Shown here piece by piece: positions 56,425 through 64,000 of a stretch of DNA of 64,000 nt. The notes beneath the pieces are model-generated. The model was given only the letters and a program-made list of their open reading frames with translations. It was not told where the DNA came from and made no database searches. The DNA comes from Oenanthe sinensis (Eukaryota; Streptophyta; Magnoliopsida; Apiales; Apiaceae), in the NCBI GenBank assembly GCA_028671895.1, contig CM053813.1:16554001-16618000 (forward strand), read 5' to 3'. The stretch's first letter is position 1; the number at the start of each line of letters is the position of its first letter. Made by a program: the position numbers and the translations under genes.

Positions 56425-57560
56425 CCTAAATCGACTAGGATCGAAGTCGATTTTCGACCTCAAAAACCCTCGAGGTCGAATTGTGTGCTCGAGGTCGTTT
56501 TAGGCTTCGAAAACCTTCCAAGTCAAAATCTGTATGTGAGGTCGATTTCGACTTCAATTGAGGTCGATTTAGGCTTCAAAGTCTCTTGGAGTCGAAATAC
56601 ATGTTTGAAGTCGATATCGACCTCGATTAGGGTCGATTTAGGCCTAAAAAATCCTTGAGGTCGAAATACATGTTTGAAGTCGATATCGACCTCGATTGAG
56701 GTCAATTTAGGCTTCAAAAATCCTTGAAGTCGAAATGTCTATCTGAGATTGACTTCGACTTCGATTGAAGTCGAATTAGGCTTCAAAAATCCTTGAGGCC
56801 GTAATGCATGTTTAAAGTCGATATCGACCTCGATTGAGGTCGATTTAGGCTTTAAAAATCCTTGAAGTCGAAATGTCTATCTGAGATTGACTTCGACTTC
56901 AATTTAGGCTTCAAAACTCTTTGAAGTCGTAATGCATGTTTGAAGTCGATATCGACCTCGATTGAGGTCGATTTAGGCTTCAAAAATCCTTGAAGTCGAA
57001 ATGTCTATCTGAGATTGACTTCGACTTCGATTGAAGTCGAATTAGGCTTCAAAAATCCTTAAGGTCATAATGCATGTTTGAAGTCGATATCGACCTCGAT
57101 TGAGGTCGATTTAGGCTTCAAAAATTCTTGAAGTCGAAATGTCTATCTAAGATTGACTTCGACTTCGATTGAAGTCAAATTAGGCTTCAAAAATCCTTGA
57201 GGTCGTAATGCATGTTTGAAGTCGATATCGACCTCGATTGAGGTCGATTTAGGCTTTAAAAATCCTTGAAGTCGAAATGTCTATATGAGATTGACTTCGA
57301 CTTCGATTGAAGTCGAATTAGGCTTCAAAAATCCTTGAGGTTGTAATGCATGTTTGAAGTCAATATCGACCTCGATTGGGGTCGATTTAGGCTTCAAAAA
57401 TCCTTGAAGTCGAAATGTCTATCTGAGATTGACTTCGACTTCGATTGATGTCAAATTAGGCCTAAAAAATCCTTTAAGTCGAAATGTCTATCTGAGATTG
57501 ACTTCGAGTTCGATTGAAGTCGAATTAGACCTCAAAATTCTTTGAGGTCGAAATCTCTGA
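56425..57560. repeat. Dimeric 138-bp tandem repeat in gypsy B 3' region
   Basis: The landmark GATATCGACCTCG recurs at 56613, 56682, 56820, 56948, 57086, 57224 and 57362 (one base changed). Most spacings are 138, with one of 69 and one of 128. Each 138-bp unit consists of two related 69-bp halves, one with TCGATATCGACCTCGATTGA and one with TCTGAGATTGACTTCGAC, both ending GGCTTCAAAAATCCTTG. It is rich in TCGA and in small palindromes. Tat elements are known to carry tandem repeats between the coding region and 3' LTR. Confidence 0.9.
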
Positions 57561-57967
57561 GGGCCTCATGGCTTTATGTGCTCTATACATGTGCCTTTTA
57601 TCGAAGAGTCTAACAGCTTTTTCAGAATAAATGGCTTTCAGGGTTTTTGGATCATGGCTCTTTATTAATTAACTTATAGTCCTTTCATCTTTATTGGGCC
57701 TTTTAGGCCTTGGACTATCTATTTTATAGGCCTTTGAGGCTTTTGATTTTGTAACACGAACCTTCATGGTTTTAAGGGTTATCGGCTTTAGAGGTCCAAG
57801 CTCTAGATCTTTCCTGGTTTATGGGTTACAGATATTTGGGCCTTAAAACATGGCCTTTTAAGCCCATTCACCGGTCATACCGGTTGATTTTCCCTTCAAC
57901 GGTCACGTGACCTAGAAACACCTATTAAAAGGCGAATTAAAACGATCATGTCACCGGCTGGGGATTG
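57561..57967 (+). other. Spacer upstream of antisense gene
   Basis: 400 bp rich in GGCCTT words with no open frame of note. It lies between the tandem repeat and the TATA box. Confidence 0.5.
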
Positions 57968-57975
57968 TATATATG
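57968..57975 (+). promoter_or_regulatory. Putative TATA box of the antisense gene
   Basis: TATATATG on the plus strand lies 137 bp upstream of the favoured start codon at 58105. It overlaps the first in-frame ATG (57973), which argues that the latter is not the used start. Confidence 0.5.
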
Positions 57976-58929
57976 AGTGGTGTGAGGGGCTTCATTTCTC
58001 ACACTTCTCATTTCTCACTTTTTTCCCCTATATTTGAGCTCTCAAGCTTTCTAGCAATTCCAGTCTTTAGTTTCCTCGAGGATACACAAAAACTCGAAAG
58101 GAAGATGGCAGACAAAAGAGCTTTGAGACTGGCAGCTATGAATGCGGGATCGGCTAAAAGAGGTAAACCCCTAAATCAAATCCCCATTTTTTCTACCTAC
58201 ATGTCTTTGATGGATATGATAAATCAAAGGGGAGACGAATACCCAAGTCAATCTCACTTAGACTCGTACAGTCGTTGTAGTAAATTTTTTGATACTGATG
58301 TAGTAGAGGAATACAACAAACTTTTTAATTTCCCCCCTAAGTTTACAATTTCCTTGGTGTAGCCTGGCGACAGGACCTGCCATTGGAATCCTAGTCGTTT
58401 ATTTGTTTATGTAGACACCCTATTAGCGGGGCTTAGGTTTCCTTTACATGATTTCATCCCAACTCTTTTGGCTGATGTTCAAATAAACCCTTGTCAAATC
58501 GTGCCCAATGGATGGAGACTCATCCATTGTTTCATGGTTTTATGCTTGGAAAAGAAAATAAAAATGATTGTCCCCCTTTATCGAAAAAATTTCAATTCAA
58601 AAACTCTTCCAGCCTTTTCTTGGGTTGGGTTCACATAGCCCACATGCCTAACAAACCCCACATCTTTGACACCTCTTCAATACCTGATAACAACCTTCAC
58701 TGGAAGGAAAATTTTGTTCAAGTGAAATGGGAAGGGGGAAATTGGGGGACTCTTTCTAGGCCCACATTTAGCATGGTAGCTGATGGGAGTGTTGACTCCA
58801 TTAAACTCTCAGAGGAGGAGCAGGCCGCCTATACTAGGCTTACTCAGGCGGAAAACAAGCAAGTTTCCTGGGTTCTTCTTGATGAGCACAAATTAAAGGC
58901 CGTGGGCCTGTCGAGGGGCTCGAGTAAAG

Positions 58930-59003
58930 GTATATTGTTCTACTTAGGCCTGCCCCCCCTTTTTTTGATTGTTTTACTTATATGTTTTATGTTCTCTTTT
59001 CAG
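58930..59003 (+). other. Intron 1 of antisense gene
   Basis: Starts GTATATTG and ends TTTTCAG with a pyrimidine-rich tract. Splicing preserves the reading frame; unspliced, a stop would follow. Confidence 0.7.
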
Positions 59004-59347
59004 CTGCTGCGTTGATTAACGAGTGGACTATTCCACCCGTGGAGGAAACAGGCCGTATGAAGCGGCTAAAGCTGATGAATGACCCTAGGCAAGGGAAGGA
59101 ACTTCCGGCATTCTTACAGCCATATTCCGAGCCAAACGAGGTTGAAGGCAGCGAGCCTGTTAAAGCGCCCAAATCCCAGGTGTATAAACAAGGTTGGGGT
59201 TTCGGGAAGTCGGACACTGTGGTCGGCTGCACAGATCATGCAAGGGATTGGTCCCTTCATTCCCTTACTCCTTGTGACTACAAGGACATCGTTTTGGGAT
59301 GTGACGAGGATAGCACCAAGGCTTTGGGTGCGCAGGCATTGGCATCG

Positions 59348-59438
59348 GTATGTTTCCTCTCTGGCTTGATTCGCATTTCTCAGTTTGGTCATATTTCGGG
59401 GATTTCTATATGCTTTGACTTGTTTTGTTACTATTCAG
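59348..59438 (+). other. Intron 2 of antisense gene
   Basis: Starts GTATGTTTCC and ends CTATTCAG. Removal joins exons in phase 0. Confidence 0.7.
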
Positions 59439-60068
59439 GCCAATGCCTATTTTCAGGCTTCTTTGCATCAAACAGAAGCGTGGAAAACTCGGGCGGGGAA
59501 GCACAAGAAGGAGCTTACTGTGGCACATGCCAAAATCAAACACTTGGAGGAGAAGTTGGCCGAAAAGGAGGAAATCCTGAAACAGGCCCAGGTTGAGGTA
59601 GTCGAACTTAGGGTTGACAAGAATGCCATTATGGACAAGTATATGGCTTCGGACGAGTATCGGGAGTTGATTGAGGCTCATGATGACCTAGTCTTTCCGG
59701 CCAACTATACAATTGGTTGGAATGACACCCTCAAGGAAGTGTTGGATAAGCATCCAGGTTTGTTTAACCCAAGGGTAGACCTTAAATGCCCTCAGTCAGC
59801 CGAAGCCTTGAAGCGGTTGTTTGATGAGCATGAGGAGACTGATGGGGAGGACAGCCCTGATGTTAGGACAGAAAAGGCTCGTGAACCTTCTCTTACTCCT
59901 TCTTCTTCTCCTCACATGGTTTCCTTAGAGAAGACTGCCCCAAAGGTAACTCCCCAAAAGCCAACAGAAAAAAGCTCCTCCGAAGAGGAAGGGTCAGGTG
60001 AAGGTGAAGAGGGTTCGTCTTCATCTAGCGGGGAGGAGTCATCTGAAGAGGAAGAGGCGTCGAAGTAG

Positions 60069-60381
60069 ATAGATTTTATTTATGTTGCCTCTTGGGGCTT
60101 TGTAAAAAAATTTAGCCTTCGGGCTTTAATTTATGTATTCATGTCTTCTACTTCCTTGCCTTTTTACTTTGTGCCTTAGTTTTGCTTTGTTTTTCGTGTT
60201 TATCTTGAACATAAACAACAAACATTCTCGAGGCTTGTAAAAAGACTAAGTGAAAATGACAAACGTTATATAAGGAAAACAGAAAGCATTTCTCGAATCT
60301 TATAATTTAGTATAAAAAGAAACAAATTATGCCTTCGAGGCTTAAACAAGTCAATAATTAAATGTTCTCAAAAATAAAAAC
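60069..60381. other. Convergent 3' ends of antisense gene and pol
   Basis: About 310 bp between the antisense stop and the end of pol. No gene is seen. Both transcripts would end here or overlap. Confidence 0.5.
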
Positions 60382-60861
60382 TTAAACATAATAAATTCTC
60401 AAGTTGGCAGCATTCCAGCTTCTTGGCATTTCGATCCCTGCAAGTGTTTGGAGTTTATATGCGCCCTGTCCTGTGACTTCTTTCACTTGATACGGTCCTT
60501 CCCTATGCGGACCTTGGGACTAAGCTCCAGACGCCTCGATTTTCTGTAGGACTAAATCTCCTATGCGGAAGAACCTTTCTTTTACTCTAAGGTTATAATA
60601 GAACGAGGCTTTCTTTTGATTTGTCACTATTCGAGTGTTGGCCTTGTCACGTATCTCATCTATCAGATCTAAAGCCAGCTTCATGCCCTCTTCATTGGCG
60701 TCAATCTGGAATTCTTGTACTCTTGGTGATGCTTGGGTTATTTCAACGGGCACCACCGCCTCAGCCCCATAGGCTAGTTGAAATGGAGTAGCACCTGTTG
60801 AAGTCCTACAAGTAGTTCTGTATGCCCACAAGATTGGAAGCAACTCATCAACCCAAGTCCC
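60382..60861 (-). pseudogene. Gypsy B integrase C-terminal domain
   Basis: 60843-60520 reads WAYRTTCRTSTGATPFQLAYG, VPVEITQASPRVQEF and YYNLRVKERFFRIGDLVL. A TAG at 60520 interrupts what would continue as GPYQVKEVTGQGAYKLQTL and end RSWNAANLRIYYV at 60382. The last part is the usual C-terminus of Tat pol. Confidence 0.85.
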
Positions 60862-61335
60862 TTAGGAGCGTTCAATCCTCTTTTTGAGTCCATCCAAGAT
60901 AATTCTATTGGCCACTTTGGCTTGTCCATTTGATTGTGGATGAGTGACTGAGGTGAAGCGTAGTTCAATGTCATAGTTTCCAAAGTATTCTATGAAGTCC
61001 TTGTTATTAAATTGAGTCCCATTATCCATCACCAGGATTTGGGGTAATCCATACCTGCATATAACACTCTCCCAAAAGAACTGTGTTACATTCTTAGTGT
61101 CAATCTTGGCCAGGGGCTTGGCTTCTATCCATTTGGTGAAGTAATCAATGACAACTATGAGAAACTTTCTTTGCGCACTGGCCATAGGAAATGGGCCTAA
61201 AATATCCATTCCCCACATGGCAAAGGGGAGAGGAGAGTTAATGGATGTCATCATCTCAGAAGGCTGCCTAACGACGGGTGCAAATTTCTGGCAGCGGTCA
61301 CACTTCTTAACGTAAGCTTTAGCGTCTCTAAGCAT
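60862..61335 (-). pseudogene. Gypsy B integrase core
   Basis: Shows the Cys pair CDRCQKFAP, the first Asp in MWGMDILGPFP, the second in VMDNGTQFN, and the third position, 35 residues on, in HPQSNGQAKVANR. There Lys replaces the catalytic Glu. A TAG at 61336-61341 (Trp in the family, LGFYWPEM) separates it from the RNase H/zinc part. Inactive. In the family it joins element DNA to the chromosome. Confidence 0.85.
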
Positions 61336-61341
61336 TTCAGG

Positions 61342-62169
61342 CTAATAGAATCCTAGTCTCATGACTTTATGGGCAAGAGCCCTACTTCCAAGGTATTGCC
61401 CGCATACACCTTCATGAACTTCCCTTAGGGCAGCTTCAGCCTCATGGGGTCTTAAACACTTTAAATAGGGTATTACATATGACTTCTTGTAGAGAATTCC
61501 CTCTATTAGGGCATACTTCAAGGCCCTTACTGATAGTTTGCGTGCTTCCATGGGATCAGCTGGTATCTTTCCCCTCTCCAAATAAAGCTTGATGGGATCC
61601 ATCCAACAGGCCCCTAGCTCAATCGGGGCTACCAGTTTAGCGTTAAAACTTGGGGTCTTCAAGATTTGGAAATAAACATTGCCGGAACAATTATCATTCT
61701 CTGATGATGCAAACTTGGATAAGGCATCAGCCTTCACATTCTCCTCTCTCAGAATGTACTCGAAGTGACATTCCTCAAATTGCGTGGCTTGAGCCTTAAC
61801 AATCCTCAAATATTTGGCCATAGTTTCTTCTCGGGCCTCAAACTCCCCAATTACTTGAGAGATCACTAACCTTGAATCACCACAAACTCTCAACTTGTTT
61901 TCCCTCAGGGTTCTGGCCAGACCAAGTCCAGTTATCAAAGCTTCATACTCTGCTTCATTGTTTATAGTGGGGAAATCCAATTTGATTGCATACTCAACAA
62001 TGAACCCATCAGGGCTTTGCAAAACCAAGCCAGCACCACTAGTGCTCGTTTTTGAAGCTCTGTCAAAAAAGTGCAGCATGTATTCTTTGAGTTCCTCCTC
62101 TTTTTTCTTGTTCTTTTCAGTTTCTTTGTTTTCCTCCCGCCCCCGACTTCTTAGTTGGGGATGGTACAC
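61342..62169 (-). pseudogene. Gypsy B second RNase H and integrase zinc-binding start
   Basis: The 275-codon block reads FFDRASKTSTSGAGLVLQSP (first Asp), NNEAEYEALITGLGLA (Glu), CGDSRLVISQ (Asp) and KADALSKFAS (Asp): all four RNase H acidic residues. It continues to EVHEGVCGQYLGSRALA, where the second zinc His is Tyr. This archaeal-type second RNase H is specific to the Tat group. A frameshift and stop near 62140-62170 separate it from the first RNase H block. Confidence 0.85.
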
Positions 62170-62210
62170 TCAACCATGAAGTCAGCTAGAGCTTGAGCCT
62201 TGATGGCCAT

Positions 62211-63599
62211 TCATGGCTTGTATCTAATTTCGAACTCTCCAAGCTCAACAGCCCATTTAATTAGCCTCCCACTGGCCTTGGGGCTGTGTAATATGTTTCT
62301 CAAAGGCTGGTCTGTCAAGACTTCAATAATATGCGCCTGGAAGTAAGGGCATAACTTCCTTGAAGCCATTACTAATGCTAGGTCAAACTTCTCGACTTTC
62401 GAGTAGTTCAGCTCTGCTCCATGCAGAATCTTGCTAACGTAATAAATGGGTTTCTGAACCTTTGCTCCTTCCTTCACGAGAACAGCGCTCAGGGCCGAGC
62501 TAGAGATGGCAAGGTATAGGTACAGTACTTCTCCAGGCTTTGGTTTGGCAAGCAAAGGTGGCTCAGCCATATATTTTTTTAACTCTTCAAAAGCTACCTG
62601 GCTTTCATTGTTCCAGTCAAAATTTTTAACCTTCTTGAGGGCCTTGAAAAATGGCAGGCACTTTTCTCCTGACTTGGATATGAAGCGCCCCAGGGCTGCT
62701 ACCCTTCCTGTGAGTTTTTGGACATCTCTTACTGTATTGGGCGACTCCATATCCAAGATTGCTTGAATCTTATCGGGATTGGCCTCAATGCCACTTTTGG
62801 AGACCACTAGTCCAAGAAATTTTCCAGAGCCTACATCAAAGGCGCATTTGGCCGGGTTTAACATTATCTTGTGGGTTCTCAGAACTTCAAATGCCTCACT
62901 CAGGTGCTTAAGATGATCTGCCTTGTCCAAACTCTTGACTAACATGTCGTCAACATAGACCTCCATGGTCTTACCGATGAGGTGCTTGAAGATTTTATTT
63001 ACAAGCCTTTGATATGTGGCTCCTGCATTCTTAAGTCCAAAAGCCATAACTGGATAACAGAAAACACCAAAGTCAGTAATGAACGATACCTTAGGGACGT
63101 TATTGGGGTGCATTTTAATTTGGTTGTAGCCACTGAATCCATCCATGAAGCTAAGCATCTCATGCCCAGCAGTGGCGTCTATCAACATGTCTATCCTCGG
63201 TAATGGGAAACAGTCCTTGGGACAGGAATCATTTAAGTCGGTGAAGTCTACGCACATTCTCCACTTTCCATTGCTTTTTTTGACCATTACCGGGTTAGCC
63301 AACCATTCAGGGAATTGAATCTCTTCAATGAATCCAGCTTCTAGCAATTTCTCTACTTCCTGCTTAATGGCCTCCTGTCTTTCAGGGGCAAAATTTTTTT
63401 TCTTCTGTTTGACCGTTGTCCTTCCAGGATTTACATTCAACTGATGTGTTATAAGCTTGGGGTCTATTCCTGGCATGTCAGCTACTGTCCAAGTGAAAAC
63501 AACCCTGTTATCTTGCAGGAGCTGTATCAGCTGTTCTTTCAGGTCTTTGGGGAGCGAAGTCCCTACATAAGTTACCTTCTCAGGGTTTAAAGGGTCCAA
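62211..63599 (-). CDS. Gypsy B reverse transcriptase and degenerate first RNase H
   Basis: The 462-codon open block starts in the linker (EKVTYVGTSLPKDLKEQ) and holds RT: WRMCVDFTDLNDSCPKDCFP, FSGYNQIKMHPNN, GVFCYPVMAFGLKNAGATYQ and EVYVDDMLVKS with intact catalytic YVDD. After the connection KCLPFFKALKKVKNFDW comes the first RNase H, where the usual DAS catalytic start is LAISSSALSAVLV, so it lacks the first Asp. That is normal for Tat elements with a second RNase H. The block ends at TGA (62211-62213), probably from CGA. The RT domain is complete in itself. Confidence 0.85.
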   Translation of the reverse strand: MDPLNPEKVTYVGTSLPKDLKEQLIQLLQDNRVVFTWTVADMPGIDPKLITHQLNVNPGRTTVKQKKKNFAPERQEAIKQEVEKLLEAGFIEEIQFPEWLANPVMVKKSNGKWRMCVDFTDLNDSCPKDCFPLPRIDMLIDATAGHEMLSFMDGFSGYNQIKMHPNNVPKVSFITDFGVFCYPVMAFGLKNAGATYQRLVNKIFKHLIGKTMEVYVDDMLVKSLDKADHLKHLSEAFEVLRTHKIMLNPAKCAFDVGSGKFLGLVVSKSGIEANPDKIQAILDMESPNTVRDVQKLTGRVAALGRFISKSGEKCLPFFKALKKVKNFDWNNESQVAFEELKKYMAEPPLLAKPKPGEVLYLYLAISSSALSAVLVKEGAKVQKPIYYVSKILHGAELNYSKVEKFDLALVMASRKLCPYFQAHIIEVLTDQPLRNILHSPKASGRLIKWAVELGEFEIRYKP

Positions 63600-64000
63600 A
63601 GGAGCAGTCTACAAGTCTTCTGCGGGTTTACCCCTCCTTTCTTCTTGATCCCTGACATCCATGTCTTCAATAGGGAGGACCTGCCCCCCAGTTCCACTAG
63701 GCTTCAAGGCAGCTACATAACAACTTCGAGCCATTTTTTGATCTCCTTTCTCTTCTCTTACTCCATTCCTAGTCGGGAATTTCAGCTTCAGATGGTATGT
63801 AGAGGCTATCGCTTTGAAAGCATGCAGCCCTTCCTACCAAAGATCGCTTTATAAGTGGTCCTAGCCTTGATAACTAGGAAATTTAGCATTTGAGTAGATT
63901 GTCGAGGTTCTTCGCCCATAGTCATGGGTAGTTGTATGATTCCTTCTATCCGGGATTCGACTCCATTGAAGCCATAGATTGGCATGTTGGAGGGGGTCAG
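63600..64000 (-). pseudogene. Gypsy B protease-RT linker, partial
   Basis: Upstream of 63599 the minus strand continues with the same words as gypsy A 7100-6800 (RSCYVAALKPSGTGGQ-like and MDVRDQEERRG), with a stop near 63612. It runs off the window edge. Confidence 0.65.

Larger units (their letters stand above)
58105..60068 (+). pseudogene. Spliced antisense gene of gypsy B (Tat aORF)
   Basis: The start at 58105 (AAGATGGCA, good plant context) reads MADKRALRLAAMNAGSAKRG; the frame is also open to 57973. It stops at 58362 in LV-stop-PGDRTCHWNPSRL, and a one-base shift near 58560 moves to the frame of the next block (FLGWVHIAHMPNKPHIF, NWGTLSRPTF). Intron 1 is 58930-59003 (74 bp), joining SRGSSK to AAALINEW. 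Intron 2 is 59348-59438 (91 bp), joining GAQALAS to ANAYFQASLHQ; both are GT-AG and keep the frame. The last exon has a coiled-coil (KIKHLEEKLAEKEEILKQ) and an acidic Ser/Glu tail. The layout fits the antisense additional ORF of Tat elements, whose function is unknown. The stop and shift make this copy inactive. It converges on pol. Confidence 0.75.
55587..64000 (-). mobile_element. Tat-lineage Ty3/gypsy element B with antisense gene, 3' part
   Basis: From left to right on the plus strand: 3' LTR complement (55587-56200), polypurine complement (TTTGCCCCCAACTTTTGGG), a tandem repeat (56425-57560), a spliced gene on the opposite strand (58105-60068), then pol on the minus strand to the window edge. 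Gag and the 5' LTR lie beyond 64000. Two RNase H domains (one degenerate, one with full catalytic residues) and a gene antisense to pol before the 3' LTR are hallmarks of Tat elements. Confidence 0.85.

Noticed and set aside
56523..56717. Minus-strand frame with repeated EVDIDFKHVFR peptide
   Set aside because: Produced by the 69-bp tandem unit, which is a multiple of three; not a gene.
56425..57560. CRISPR-like array
   Set aside because: Repeats are contiguous 69-bp halves with no unique spacers, and the DNA is plant.

Overview
The window is plant nuclear DNA, most likely from a eudicot with a repeat-rich genome; I could not fix the family. It has no bacterial operons, ribosome binding sites or CRISPR arrays. 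It does have Ty1/copia and Ty3/gypsy retrotransposons with plant-type primer sites (initiator-Met-like TGGTATCAGAGC, Tat-type TTTGGCGTCGTCTG), GT-AG introns, TATA boxes and a DC1-domain pseudogene. About 85-90 percent of the 64 kb is nested, mostly decayed LTR retrotransposon.

Layout. 1-3820 (+): 3' end of a SIRE/Maximus-like copia element (D) with a 707-codon additional ORF (aORF) and its 3' LTR. 3821-18649 (-): Tat-lineage gypsy element (A), split by a copia element (Copia-1, +, 7167-16477) with both LTRs, a near-perfect target duplication and a 986-bp internal tandem duplication. 18650-24467: the only likely host segment, with a cytochrome P450 (CYP88A-like) first-exon remnant, an unrecognised terminal exon with poly(A) signal, and a DC1 pseudogene. 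24468-34604 (-): SIRE-like element E, which kept gag and a long aORF but lost most of pol. 34605-36368: small TIR element plus unassigned AT-rich DNA. 36369-41390 (-): element F, reduced to gag plus linker between two LTRs. 41391-48901: rearranged relative of Copia-1 (Copia-2) with inverted pieces at both ends and a solo LTR (45280-46869) flanked by a perfect CAAAC duplication. 48902-55586 (-): SIRE-like element C with decayed protease, integrase, RT, RNase H and an aORF. 55587-64000 (-): Tat gypsy element B inserted in C, with 3' LTR, a dimeric 138-bp tandem repeat, a spliced antisense gene and gag-pol running off the right edge.

How the parts work together. In the copia-SIRE families, gag-pol should be driven by the LTR promoter. 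The aORFs of E and C are each preceded by a TATA box and an island of element-specific short motifs. The LTR U3 regions of D, E and F also carry element-specific motif islands upstream of their TATA boxes (TAGAAATTC in D, TTGACAGT/ACTGTCA in E, GCGCC in F), and E uses the same motif in both places. In gypsy B the antisense gene has its own TATA box, two GT-AG introns and a tandem-repeat array upstream. Repeat arrays ahead of accessory-gene promoters in unrelated element types are the most interesting pattern here. The domains are assigned from known families; the promoter roles are inference.
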